Shown: positions 48,104-59,013 of the stretch, in pieces
How the letters are laid out: each line of letters starts with the position of its first letter
Numbering within the stretch: position 1 is the first letter of the stretch
Translations under genes and position numbers: made by a program
The notes under the pieces: model-generated
Databases searched by the model: none
What the model was told of the DNA's origin: nothing
What the model saw: only the letters and a program-made list of their open reading frames with translations
Assembly: GCF_016135805.1 (NCBI RefSeq)
Contig: NZ_JADWOX010000003.1
Coordinates: 124,001 to 188,000, forward strand
DNA: 64,000 nt
Direction of reading: 5' to 3'
From: Caulobacter hibisci
GTDB taxonomy: Bacteria > Pseudomonadota > Alphaproteobacteria > Caulobacterales > Caulobacteraceae

Positions 48104-50806
48104 CTAGGTCTTGAGCAGACCCTTAAGACGATAAAGCGCCTCCAGGGCCTCGCGCGGGCTCATGCCGTCGACATCGAGGTCCTTGAGCGCCGCATCCACG
48201 ACGCTGGGCGCCAAAACGGCAGGCGCCGCCATGACCGGCGCGGCGGCCGCGAACAGCGGCAGGTCGTCGAGCTTGGCCGGTGATTCGGTCTTGCTCTCCA
48301 GGCGGTCGAGCACCTCCTTGGCGCGGGCGACCACCTGCGGCGGCACCCCGGCCAGCTTGGCCACCTGCACGCCGTAGGAGCGGTCGGCCGGGCCGTCGGC
48401 GGCCTCGTGCAGGAAGACGAGGTCGCCGTTCCATTCCTTGGCCCGCAAGCTGAGGTTGGAGACGTGCGCCAGGCGCTCTTCCAGCGTCGCCAGCTCGTGA
48501 TAGTGGGTGGCGAACAGGGCGCGGCAGCGGTTGGTGTCGTGCAGCGACTCCGCGCAGGCCCAGGCGATCGCCAGACCGTCATAGGTGGCTGTGCCGCGGC
48601 CGATCTCGTCGAGGATCACCAGGCTGCGCGGCGTGGCCTGGGTCAGGATGGCGGCGGTCTCGACCATCTCCATCATGAAGGTCGAGCGGCCACGGGCCAG
48701 GTCGTCGCCAGCCCCGACGCGGCTGAACAGGCGATCAACCACCCCCAGCCTGAAGCTCTTGGCCGGCACATAGCAGCCCGACTGCGCCAGGATGGCCAGC
48801 AGGGCGTTCTGGCGCAGGAAGGTCGACTTACCGGCCATGTTCGGGCCGGTGACGATCGAAAGACGCGCGGCGACGTCGCCGGCGGCGTCCAGCCGGCAGT
48901 CGTTGGGGGTGTAGGGGTCGCCGGCGCGGCGCACGGCCGCCTCGACCACCGGGTGGCGGGCGCCCTTGGCTTCGAAGGCCAGCGACTTGTCGACGGCCGG
49001 GCGTACGGCCCCGGCGTCCTCGGCCCATTCGGCCAGGGCGGCGGCGACGTCCAGCCGCGCCAGGGCCTCGGCGGCGGCCTGGATCGGGGCGGCCAGGGCG
49101 ACGGCCTCGGCGCGCCAGTCCTCGAAGGCGGCCACTTCCATGGCCAGGGCCCGCTCGGCGGCCTGGGCGATGCGGGCGTCGAGATCGGCCAGCTCCACCG
49201 TGGTGAAGCGCACCTGGTTGGCCAGGGTCTGGCGGTGGATGAAGGTGGCGTTCAGCGGTGGCTGGAACAGCGGGTCGGCCTTGCCGGCCGTGGCCTCGAC
49301 GAAATAGCCGAGCACGCCGTTGTGGCGGATCTTCAGCGAGATCCCCGCCTCCTGGATCAGCCGCTGCTCGAGAGCGGCGACCACCCGGCGGCTGTCGTCG
49401 CGCAGCGAGCGGGCCTGGTCGAGCTCGGGGCGCACGCCCGGCGCCACGAAGCCGCCGTCGCGAGCCAGGGCCGGCAGGTCTGGGCCAAGGCCGGCTTCCA
49501 GCGTGTTCAGCAGCTGCGAGATACCCTGGTGCAGCGATGGCGTCAGGGCGGCCAGGGCCGTCTCAAGTTCCGCGGGCGGCGGCGATAGCGGATCGCCCGA
49601 GCCGCCGACCATGCCGGCCAGCTTCTCGCCGGTCTTCAAGCCGTCGCGCAGGCAGGCCAGGTCCCTGGGACCGCCGCGGCCGAGCGCCAGCCGGGCCAGA
49701 GCCCGGGCCATGTCGCCCGCGCCCTTCAGCTGCTCGCGCAGGCGCTCGCGAAGGCTGCGGTGATCGACGAACCACTCGACGGCGTCGAGGCGCTGGTCGA
49801 TGGCGGCGGGATCCAGCAGCGGCCGGGACAGGCGGGCGGCCAGCAGGCGCGCGCCGCCGGCGCTGACCGTGCGGTCGATGACCGCCAGCAGCGAACCGTT
49901 GCGGTCGCCGCCCTGGGTGCGGTCGATCTCCAGGCTGGAGCGGGTGGCCGGGTCGATCGACATGACGTCGGCCTCGGCCGCGCGGCGTGGGGCGCGCAGA
50001 GCCGGCAGCTTGCCGGCCTGGGTCATTTCCAGGTGGGCGGCGATCAGGCCCAGGGCGCCGATCTCGGCGGGCGCGAGACCGCCGAAGCCGTCCAGGGTGT
50101 CGACGCCGTAGAGACGCTTGACCCGGGTCTCCGAAGCCTGCGGCTCCGAAAGGGCCGAAGGCATCGGTTGGATAAGCCCGCCGCAGATCTTCAGGGTCTG
50201 GGCCAGGTGGTCGTCGGCCAGAAGGCGGTCGGCGACCAGGGTTTCGGACGGCGACAGGGCCGCCAGCAGCGCGCCGACGCCCTCCTTGCCGGTCGAGAAG
50301 CATTCGACCTCGCCGGTGGACAGCTCGACGGCGGCCACGGCGGCCTGGCCCGCGCGGATGGCCACGGCCGCCAGGCGGTTGGCCCCCCGGGCGTCCAGTA
50401 GGCCATCCTCGGTCAGGGTGCCCGGCGTGACGACGCGGACGATGTCGCGGCGCACCACCGATTTGGAGCCGCGCTTCTTGGCCTCGGCCGGATCTTCCAT
50501 CTGCTCGCAGACGGCGACCTTGAAGCCCATACGGATCAGCTTGGAGAGATAGGCCTCGGCCGCGTGGTGCGGCACGCCGGCCATCGGGATCGGCTGGCCG
50601 TTATGGTTGCCCCGGAAGGTCTGGGAGATGCCCAGGGCGGCGGCCGCGCGGATCGCGTCGTCGAAAAACAGCTCGTAGAAATCGCCCATCCGGAAGAACA
50701 GCAGCGCATCCGGCTGCCGGGTCTTCATGTCGAAGAACTGCTGCATCACCGGCGTGGCGCCGGTGGCGTCGAAGGTCTGGACGGACGGAGAAACAGGGGC
50801 GTTCAT
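48104..50806 (-). CDS. mutS: DNA mismatch repair protein MutS
   Basis: Recognises mismatches and small loops. It has 900 residues: domain I with the mismatch-reading FYE in RMGDFYELFFDDA, connector, core and clamp domains, and the ABC-type ATPase with TGPNMAGKSTFLRQNALLAI (Walker A), LVILDEIGRGTATYDGLAIAW (Walker B) and ATHYHELATL. The C-terminal helix-turn-helix ends SPREALEALYRLKGLLKT. The start is the ATG at 50806. Confidence 0.98.
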   Translation of the reverse strand: MNAPVSPSVQTFDATGATPVMQQFFDMKTRQPDALLFFRMGDFYELFFDDAIRAAAALGISQTFRGNHNGQPIPMAGVPHHAAEAYLSKLIRMGFKVAVCEQMEDPAEAKKRGSKSVVRRDIVRVVTPGTLTEDGLLDARGANRLAAVAIRAGQAAVAAVELSTGEVECFSTGKEGVGALLAALSPSETLVADRLLADDHLAQTLKICGGLIQPMPSALSEPQASETRVKRLYGVDTLDGFGGLAPAEIGALGLIAAHLEMTQAGKLPALRAPRRAAEADVMSIDPATRSSLEIDRTQGGDRNGSLLAVIDRTVSAGGARLLAARLSRPLLDPAAIDQRLDAVEWFVDHRSLRERLREQLKGAGDMARALARLALGRGGPRDLACLRDGLKTGEKLAGMVGGSGDPLSPPPAELETALAALTPSLHQGISQLLNTLEAGLGPDLPALARDGGFVAPGVRPELDQARSLRDDSRRVVAALEQRLIQEAGISLKIRHNGVLGYFVEATAGKADPLFQPPLNATFIHRQTLANQVRFTTVELADLDARIAQAAERALAMEVAAFEDWRAEAVALAAPIQAAAEALARLDVAAALAEWAEDAGAVRPAVDKSLAFEAKGARHPVVEAAVRRAGDPYTPNDCRLDAAGDVAARLSIVTGPNMAGKSTFLRQNALLAILAQSGCYVPAKSFRLGVVDRLFSRVGAGDDLARGRSTFMMEMVETAAILTQATPRSLVILDEIGRGTATYDGLAIAWACAESLHDTNRCRALFATHYHELATLEERLAHVSNLSLRAKEWNGDLVFLHEAADGPADRSYGVQVAKLAGVPPQVVARAKEVLDRLESKTESPAKLDDLPLFAAAAPVMAAPAVLAPSVVDAALKDLDVDGMSPREALEALYRLKGLLKT

Positions 50807-50903
50807 CCCGCCAGACTTAACGTTTGACGCTGCTTCGCAGAAGCGCGATGTAGCGAGTTCATGTTTTGTACTGGGGACTTTTTGTGACCATGGGAGCGGC
50901 GGC

Positions 50904-51908
50904 GTGAACCGGGGCGAGATCGTTCTCTACAACACCGAGGACGGGCTTGCGCGCGTGCAGCTTCGGGCCGCCGACGGCACGGTGTGGCTAACGCAGGCCC
51001 AGATCGCCGAGCTGTTCTCGACGACGAAGCAGAACGTTTCGCTCCACCTGAAGAACCTGTTTTCCGAGGGCGAGCTGGCCGAGCCGGCAGTTGTCAAGGA
51101 ATCCTTGACCACTGCCGCCGACGGAAAAGCCTATGCCACGCTGTGGTACAGCCTCGAAGCCATCCTGGCCGTCGGCTATCGCGTACGCTCTGTCCGGGGG
51201 ATCCAGTTTCGCCAGTGGGCCACGACCCGGCTCAAGGAATATCTGGTCAAAGGCTTCGTCCTCGACGACCAACGCCTGCGCGACCCTGGGCCTTTCGACT
51301 ATTTCGACGAGCTTCTGGAGAAGATCCGCGACATCCGGGCCTCGGAGAAGCGCTTCTACCAGAAGGTCCGCGAGGTCTACGCCACCGCCGTCGACTATGA
51401 CGGGCGATCGGATTCCGCGCGCCTGTTCTTCGCCGCCGTCCAGAACAAGATGCTGCACGCCGTGACCGGGAAGACGGCCGGCGAACTGATCGTCGCCCGC
51501 GCCGATCCGGCCGCGCCCAACATGGGCCTGCAAAGCTGGAAGGGCGAACGCGTCCGCAAGGGCGACATCGACACCGCCAAGAACTACCTGGCGGCCGAAG
51601 AGGTCGAAGACCTCAACCGCATCGTGACCATGTTCCTCGACTTCGCCGAGGATCAGGCGCGGCGACGCAAATCGATGACCATGGCCGACTGGGCCGAGCG
51701 CCTGGACGCCTTCCTGGCCTTCAACGACCGCGACGTCCTCAAGAACGCCGGCCGAATTGGCGCGGACGAAGCCAAGCAGACAGCCCACAACCGCTTCGAG
51801 ACCTTCGACGCCGCACGGCGCGACGCCGAGGCGCGCGACGCGCAGGCCGAGCACGTCGAGGAAATGCGGCGCCTGACCGAAGGACTTAAGCCCCCCCGAA
51901 AGCCCTAG
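50904..51908 (+). CDS. RhuM family protein
   Basis: A 334-residue protein matching the virulence RhuM family. [20 protein letters not shown] and [20 protein letters not shown] form the N-terminal winged-helix-like region. [20 protein letters not shown] and [20 protein letters not shown] follow, then [22 protein letters not shown]. The C-terminus is helical and charged. The start is the GTG at 50904, with GGGAG 7 bases ahead. RhuM genes are patchy, often near restriction or toxin-antitoxin loci; function is not established. It is an accessory gene between mutS (divergent) and dnaJ (convergent); the stops overlap at CTAG. Confidence 0.88.
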   Translation: MNRGEIVLYNTEDGLARVQLRAADGTVWLTQAQIAELFSTTKQNVSLHLKNLFSEGELAEPAVVKESLTTAADGKAYATLWYSLEAILAVGYRVRSVRGIQFRQWATTRLKEYLVKGFVLDDQRLRDPGPFDYFDELLEKIRDIRASEKRFYQKVREVYATAVDYDGRSDSARLFFAAVQNKMLHAVTGKTAGELIVARADPAAPNMGLQSWKGERVRKGDIDTAKNYLAAEEVEDLNRIVTMFLDFAEDQARRRKSMTMADWAERLDAFLAFNDRDVLKNAGRIGADEAKQTAHNRFETFDAARRDAEARDAQAEHVEEMRRLTEGLKPPRKP

Positions 51909-53053
51909 CTGCCCGTCACTTCTTCCCAGAAGCGCTTGGCCTTGCCGACGAAGTTGGCGGACTTGGGGTTTTGCTTGTCGTCGCAGAGGCCGGCCAGCTC
52001 CTTGAGGAGCTCCTTCTGGCGGGCCGACAGGTGGGTCGGGGTTTCGACGAACAGCTCGACCACCAGGTCGCCGCGCTGGCGGTTGCGCAGCGACGGCATG
52101 CCCTTGCCCTTCAGGCGGACGGTCTTGCCGGTCTGGGCGCCCTCGGGAACCTTGACGCTGACGCGGCAGGTGCCGTCGCAGGTCTCGCCGCCTTTCAGGC
52201 ACGGGGCTTCGATCTCGCCGCCAAGGGCCGCGACCGTCATCGGCACCGGCACGGTGCAGAGCAGGTCCAGACCGTCGCGCTCGAACAGCTCGTGCGGGGT
52301 CACCGAAAGGAAGAGGTAGAGGTCGCCGCGCGGGCCGCCGCGCACGCCCGCGTCGCCCTCGCCCGCCAGGCGGATGCGGGCGCCGTCGTCGACGCCGGCC
52401 GGGATGCGGACCGACAGGATGCGTTCCTTGCGGACCTGACCGTGGCCATGGCAGCCGGCGCAGGGGTCGAGGACCAGGCGGCCGGAGCCGCCGCAGCGCG
52501 GGCAGGCCCGCTCGACCGAGAAGAAGCCCTGGGTGGCGCGCACGCGGCCGGCGCCGCCGCACGAGCCGCAGACGGTGGGGCTGGTGCCCGGCTTGGCGCC
52601 CGAGCCGTCGCAGACCTCGCAGGTCATGGCGGCCGGAACCTTGATCTCGACCTCGGCGCCGGCATAGGCCTGCTCCAGGGAGATCTCCAGGTCGTAGCGC
52701 AGGTCCTGGCCGCGTTGCGGACCGTTGGACTGGCGGCGGCCGCCGCCGAACATCTCGCCGAAGACATCCCCGAACACGTCGCCGAAGATGTCGCTGGCGT
52801 CGAAGCCCTGGGCTCCGCCGCCGCCCTGCGGGCCGTTGACCCCGGCATGGCCGAAGCGGTCATAGGCGGCGCGCTTCTGCGGGTCGGAAAGAACCGAATA
52901 GGCCTCGTTGATTTCCTTGAACCGGCCGCTCGCATCCTCGCAGCCGCCGTTGCGGTCGGGATGGTGCTGCATCGCCAGCTTGCGGAAGGCGGATTTCAGG
53001 CCCGCGTCGTCGCAGGTCCGGTTCACGCCGAGAATTTCGTAATAGTCGCGCAT
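51905..53053 (-). CDS. dnaJ: Chaperone protein DnaJ
   Basis: Hsp40 co-chaperone of DnaK. It has 382 residues: the J domain with MQHHPDRN (HPD motif), a Gly/Phe-rich linker, four zinc-finger repeats ([32 protein letters not shown] and [10 protein letters not shown]), and the C-terminal substrate-binding domain. It lies downstream of dnaK after a 158-base gap with a strong hairpin. Its stop overlaps that of the RhuM gene. Confidence 0.98.
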   Translation of the reverse strand: MRDYYEILGVNRTCDDAGLKSAFRKLAMQHHPDRNGGCEDASGRFKEINEAYSVLSDPQKRAAYDRFGHAGVNGPQGGGGAQGFDASDIFGDVFGDVFGEMFGGGRRQSNGPQRGQDLRYDLEISLEQAYAGAEVEIKVPAAMTCEVCDGSGAKPGTSPTVCGSCGGAGRVRATQGFFSVERACPRCGGSGRLVLDPCAGCHGHGQVRKERILSVRIPAGVDDGARIRLAGEGDAGVRGGPRGDLYLFLSVTPHELFERDGLDLLCTVPVPMTVAALGGEIEAPCLKGGETCDGTCRVSVKVPEGAQTGKTVRLKGKGMPSLRNRQRGDLVVELFVETPTHLSARQKELLKELAGLCDDKQNPKSANFVGKAKRFWEEVTGS

Positions 53054-53154
53054 CGTCAGCGTTCGGCGCCCGTAAGGCTCAACAGGACAAGGATTGTCGT
53101 AGGAGAGGTGGGGGAGGCCGCGTCCCGCCGCAAGGCGTCAAACGGGCGCACCTG

Positions 53155-53203
53155 AAAAGGAACGCGCCGGCGAACGGTCCTCGAAAGGGCGTTCGCCGGC
53201 GCG
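53155..53203 (-). terminator. Hairpin between dnaK and dnaJ
   Basis: A perfect 14-bp stem (53203-53190 with 53176-53163) is followed by TTCCTTTT on the minus strand, 9 bases after the dnaK stop. It probably lowers dnaJ expression relative to dnaK by partial termination or mRNA protection. Confidence 0.7.
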
Positions 53204-53211
53204 GCCATGGC

Positions 53212-55116
<1,905 letters not shown>

Positions 55117-55297
55117 GTGTGGTGCCTGCAGCTCCTCGAATGGCGGACGGCGGTGACAAGGGCCTATGAAAGCGCCCCGGTTTTTCTCGGTCCGTCCCCG
55201 TTGGTCGCGTTGATCCAAAATCCTGCCGCCCGCGAACGAGCGAAAGGAGAGGGTTCAATCGAAGTTGACGAGCCCGTCAACCCCGCTTCGATGCCCG

Positions 55298-55325
55298 ATA
55301 TGGGGGATACGCAGCGACCCGCAAC
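55298..55325 (-). promoter_or_regulatory. Candidate sigma32-type promoter of dnaK
   Basis: On the minus strand GTTGCG (55325-55320), a 14-base spacer and CCCCATAT (55305-55298), which matches the heat-shock -10 consensus CCCCATnT. It is placed about 180 bases upstream of the dnaK start. Confidence 0.5.
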
Positions 55326-55366
55326 CCCATTCCCGCAGGGAAAGAAGGGGAATCTGCAAGACAGGC

Positions 55367-55398
55367 CGCCGCAGCGTCGGCCTGTCGACGCTGCGGCG
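55367..55398 (-). terminator. Hairpin after pepN
   Basis: A perfect 13-bp GC stem (55398-55386 with 55379-55367) with a 6-base loop, 19 bases after the pepN stop. There is no clean T-run, so termination is likely but not certain. The rest of the 300-base gap to dnaK holds the candidate heat-shock promoter and leader. Confidence 0.65.
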
Positions 55399-55416
55399 AC
55401 GCTCAGAAAGGCCCGT

Positions 55417-58068
55417 TCAGCCGGCCTTGGAGACCCAGGCGGTGATGGCCGGCAGGCGTTCCTTGCGCACCTTGGCCCGGTATTCGATGGCCGAGATCGC
55501 CTTGTCGGCCTCCTTGCGCGAGCCTTCGGCGAGGTTGGCCGCGGCCCAGGTTTTCAGCTTAGCGGCCGTCTCGATCTTGCCCGAGGCCGTGGCCAAGCTG
55601 GGGATGAAGCGGCTGCGGGCGCCGTTGTCGACCTTGCCGTTGACCGTGTCCTTGTTGGCGGTCGCGAAGTCGAAGGCCAGATCCGGGTGGCGAGCGGCGA
55701 CGCCCGAGATCATGCTGGCCGAATTGGTCTCGCCCGGCTCGGCGGTCAGGGCCAGATCCAGGGCCTTGCGGGCCAGGGCCTCGTCCTGCGCGGCCGCCAG
55801 CAGGCTGTAGAGCTGGGTGCGGACCAACGGGGTCTTCTCGGCCTTGGCCTGCGCGTGCAGGGCGTCCCAGGTCGCCGCGTCGGCATTGGCCGCGACGACG
55901 CCGAGGATGGCCTTGCGCAGCGGGGCCGGGATGGCCGTCGCATCAGTCTTGTCGGCGGCGTAGCGGCGCCGAGCCTCGGCCACCACGGCGGGGTCGCCCA
56001 GGCCGCCGAGCGTGGCGATCAGGTCGCCGCGCAGGATGGCGACGGGATCGGGCTCGCCGGCCTGGGGCGTCCAGCCGACGCGGGCCAGCATCGGCGACAG
56101 CTTGGCGATCGCCAGCTTGCGGAAGGCCGCGCGTTCCGGCTGGCCCTGGTAGTAACCGTCGATGGCCGACAGCACGCCGGCGACCTTGGCCAGCACCTGC
56201 GGATCGGCGTCGGCCGGCGTGGCGGCGATCAGGTCCAGAGCGTCGGCGGCGGGCTGCTGGCCGGCCGTGCCCATCGACCAGGCGTCCGACAGGAGGCCCA
56301 GCTGGTCGATGGCCGGCAGCTGGCCGAAGCGCTCGGCCAGCGCCTGGAAGCGGGCCGGGGCGTAGAGGGTGCGGTAGTAGCCGGTCTGGCCGGCGTTGAC
56401 GACGACGGGGCCGCAGCCCTCGACCGTCAGGCTGGCCTTGCCGCCCTCGACCACGGTCTTGGCGACGGTCGAACCGTCCAGCGCCCTGGCGTTGACCGGC
56501 ACGCGCCAGACCAGGGGCTTCTTGTCGGGGAAGTCCTTGCTGAACTCGCCCTGGGTCAGGGTCAGCACCTGCTTGCCGCCCTCGCAGGCGCCGCCGTCGA
56601 CGCGGATCAGCGGCACGCCGGGCTGCAGGGTGAAGTCGTGGGCGATGGCCGTGATCGGCTTGCCGGCCGAGGTCTCGACCGCCTTCCACAGGTCGTCGCT
56701 GACCGTGTTGCTGTAGGCGTGGGCCTTGATGTAGGCGCGCACGCCGCCGCGCCAGGCGTCCTCGCCGACATAGCCCTCGAGCATGCGGATCACCGCCTCG
56801 CCCTTCTGGTAGGTGATGCCGTCGAAGGCCTGGCTGGCCTGCTCGACGGTCTCGACGTGCTGCACCACCGGGTGGGTCGAGACGAGGCCATCAAGGTTCA
56901 TGGCGTATTCGCGGCCCGCCACCGCGCCCAGCTGGGCGTTCCACTCGGGATGGAACGTCTCGGTGGCCCGGCTCTCCATCCACGAGGCGAAGCCTTCGTT
57001 GAGCCACAGGTCATCCCACCAGGCCATGGTGACCAGATTGCCGAACCACTGGTGGGCGGTCTCGTGGGCGATCGTGGTGTAGATGTTCTGGGCGTCGCGC
57101 TGGGTCGAGATCGAGGGATCCATCAGCAGGGCGTATTCGAAGTAGAAGATCGCCCCCCAGTTCTCCATGGCGCTGAAGAACTGGCTGCGGCCCGGAGCGG
57201 CGATGTGGTCGAGCACCGGCAGCGGGTAGTCGACGCCGAAATAGTCGTTGTACCAGGCCACCAGAGGGCCAGCGGCCTCCAGGGCGAACTTGGCCTTGGG
57301 CAGGTCGCCCTTCTTGGTGACCACGCCGATGTCGACGCCGCCGGTCTTGACGCTGGCGCGGTCGAACTCGCCCAGGCCGAAGAACAGCAGGTAGGTCGAC
57401 ATCTTCGGCGAGGTCGCGAAGGTCACGCGGGTCTTGCCGCCGGGAAGGTCGACGCTCTTGGCGATCGGCATGTTGCCCAGGGCCATCTGGCCGGTGGGGA
57501 TGGTCGCCTCGACGCTGAACGTCGCCTTGTGGAACGGCTCGTCCCACGAGGGGATGAAACGGCGGGCGTCGGAGTTCTCGAACTGGGTGTAGAGGGCGCG
57601 CTTGGGGCCCTGCTCGGTGTCGTAGTCGAGGGCGAACAGGCCGGCGGCCTGGGTGTAGATCTGGCCGGCGTAGTCGATGACCAGCACATGCTTGCCCTTG
57701 GCCAGCGGCGCCTTGACCGTGAAGGCCGCCGTCTGGGCTTCGTCGTCGACCTTGATGGTCGCGGCCTTGCCGTCGATGGCGGCCTTGGCGAAGGTCAGGT
57801 CGGCCGCCTGCAGCGTGATCGTCGCGGTCGGCTGGGTGACCTCGACGGTGATCTTCACCGACGCGGTGAAGCTCATCTTGGCCGCGTCGGGCGTGAAGGA
57901 CAGGTCGTAATGGGTCGGATAGGCGCTGCGCGGCAGCTGGGTGGTGACGCTGGCGAAGGTGGCGCCCTTGGTCCCGGCGGGGGTTCCAGCGGGCGTTCCG
58001 GCGGCGAGAACGGTTCCGGAAGCAAAAACCAACGCGACCGCCGCGGCGGTGGACAGAAGACGACGCAT
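55417..58068 (-). CDS. M1 family metallo-aminopeptidase (PepN-like), exported
   Basis: Zinc aminopeptidase that removes N-terminal residues from peptides. From the ATG at 58068 it has 883 residues and a signal peptide (MRRLLSTAAAVALVFASGTV), followed by a short GTPAGTPAGT repeat. The exopeptidase motif is SAMENWGAIFYF. The zinc site is HETAHQWFGN with the first His near residue 335 and the third ligand Glu in LNEGFASWME. A C-terminal ERAP1-like helical domain follows. The signal peptide points to the periplasm, unlike cytoplasmic E. coli PepN. Confidence 0.93.
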   Translation of the reverse strand: MRRLLSTAAAVALVFASGTVLAAGTPAGTPAGTKGATFASVTTQLPRSAYPTHYDLSFTPDAAKMSFTASVKITVEVTQPTATITLQAADLTFAKAAIDGKAATIKVDDEAQTAAFTVKAPLAKGKHVLVIDYAGQIYTQAAGLFALDYDTEQGPKRALYTQFENSDARRFIPSWDEPFHKATFSVEATIPTGQMALGNMPIAKSVDLPGGKTRVTFATSPKMSTYLLFFGLGEFDRASVKTGGVDIGVVTKKGDLPKAKFALEAAGPLVAWYNDYFGVDYPLPVLDHIAAPGRSQFFSAMENWGAIFYFEYALLMDPSISTQRDAQNIYTTIAHETAHQWFGNLVTMAWWDDLWLNEGFASWMESRATETFHPEWNAQLGAVAGREYAMNLDGLVSTHPVVQHVETVEQASQAFDGITYQKGEAVIRMLEGYVGEDAWRGGVRAYIKAHAYSNTVSDDLWKAVETSAGKPITAIAHDFTLQPGVPLIRVDGGACEGGKQVLTLTQGEFSKDFPDKKPLVWRVPVNARALDGSTVAKTVVEGGKASLTVEGCGPVVVNAGQTGYYRTLYAPARFQALAERFGQLPAIDQLGLLSDAWSMGTAGQQPAADALDLIAATPADADPQVLAKVAGVLSAIDGYYQGQPERAAFRKLAIAKLSPMLARVGWTPQAGEPDPVAILRGDLIATLGGLGDPAVVAEARRRYAADKTDATAIPAPLRKAILGVVAANADAATWDALHAQAKAEKTPLVRTQLYSLLAAAQDEALARKALDLALTAEPGETNSASMISGVAARHPDLAFDFATANKDTVNGKVDNGARSRFIPSLATASGKIETAAKLKTWAAANLAEGSRKEADKAISAIEYRAKVRKERLPAITAWVSKAG

Positions 58069-58161
58069 GTACGGCCCTGGTATGCAACGATCGTGCGGCC
58101 AGCAGCCGCTCGGCGCGAAAACAACACCCATCCGGCCGCTGGGCGGCATTAATTCCGCGTA

Positions 58162-58779
58162 ATGATGAATCCCGTCAGCCTCGTTCCCGGCTTCGATCTG
58201 TGGCCCGGTCTGCTGTCGCCAGACGCCCAGGCGGCGCTGGTCGTGGCGGTGCTGGACGCCGCGAAGATCGCCCCGGCCGCCCACTACGCCACGCCCTACG
58301 GCAAGGCGATGAGCGTAGCCATGACCAGCCTCGGCCCCCTGGGCTGGACCAGCGACGCGGCCGGCTACCGCTATGCCGAGCGTCATCCGGGCACGGGCGC
58401 GCCCTGGCCGGACATGCCGCAGGCACTGCTCGATCTCTGGACGGCCCTAGGCGATCCGAACGTGCCGCCCGACGCCTGCCTGGTGAACCTCTACGGCCCC
58501 GAAGCCCGGATGAGCCTGCACCAGGACCGCGACGAGGCCGACCCGCATTTTCCGGTGCTGTCGATCTCGCTGGGCGACACGGCCGTGTTCCGCATCGGCG
58601 GGACGAGCCGCAAGGACCCGACCCGCTCGGTGCGCCTGGCCTCGGGCGACGTCTGCCGGCTGTCGGGACCGGCGCGGCTGGCCTTCCACGGCGTGGACCG
58701 GATCCTGCCGGGGTCGTCGCGGCTCGTGCCGGACGGGGGGCGGATCAATCTGACGCTGAGACGGGCGCGGCCAGGCTAG
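58162..58779 (+). CDS. alkB: AlkB-type alpha-ketoglutarate-dependent dioxygenase
   Basis: Fe(II)/2-oxoglutarate oxygenase of the DNA/RNA demethylase AlkB group. It has 205 residues. Iron ligands are His120 and Asp122 in SLHQDRDE and His176 in FHGVDRI. The 2-oxoglutarate-binding arginines are near the C-terminus (RINLTLRRARPG). NLYGPEARMSLHQD and VLSISLGDTAVFRIGG match E. coli AlkB. It is divergent from pepN (93-base gap) and converges on dnaA across a composite repeat. Confidence 0.93.
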   Translation: MMNPVSLVPGFDLWPGLLSPDAQAALVVAVLDAAKIAPAAHYATPYGKAMSVAMTSLGPLGWTSDAAGYRYAERHPGTGAPWPDMPQALLDLWTALGDPNVPPDACLVNLYGPEARMSLHQDRDEADPHFPVLSISLGDTAVFRIGGTSRKDPTRSVRLASGDVCRLSGPARLAFHGVDRILPGSSRLVPDGGRINLTLRRARPG

Positions 58780-58783
58780 CCGC

Positions 58784-58947
58784 CCCTCTCCCCTTGCGGG
58801 AGAGGGTGGCCTGCGAAGCAGGTCGGGTGAGGGGTCGCTCAGAAATCAAAGCTGCTTGCAGCGGCTAGGCCGGGCGAGACGTCTCATATTTGAGAGACCC
58901 CTCATCCGTCGCCTTTCGGCGACACCTTCTCCCGCAAGGGGAGAAGG
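58784..58947. repeat. Composite inverted palindromic repeat, copy 3
   Basis: The direct arm has its constant hairpin at 58784-58792/58798-58806, variable hairpin CCTGC-GAA-GCAGG at 58810-58822, and tail to 58836. The inverted arm is 58896-58947, with variable hairpin 58908-58923 and constant hairpin 58925-58933/58939-58947. The spacer is 59 bases. It starts 4 bases after the alkB stop; the dnaA terminator lies just beyond its other end. Confidence 0.85.
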
Positions 58948-58960
58948 AACCACGCAAACG

Positions 58961-58988
58961 AAAAAGGCCGCCCCTTGCGGAGCGGCCT
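58961..58988 (-). terminator. Terminator of dnaA
   Basis: On the minus strand AGGCCGC...GCGGCCT (58988-58965) is followed by TTTTT (58965-58961), 25 bases after the dnaA stop at 59014. Confidence 0.88.
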
Positions 58989-59013
58989 CTTCAGTTCGAC
59001 GTCAGAAGGCCGA

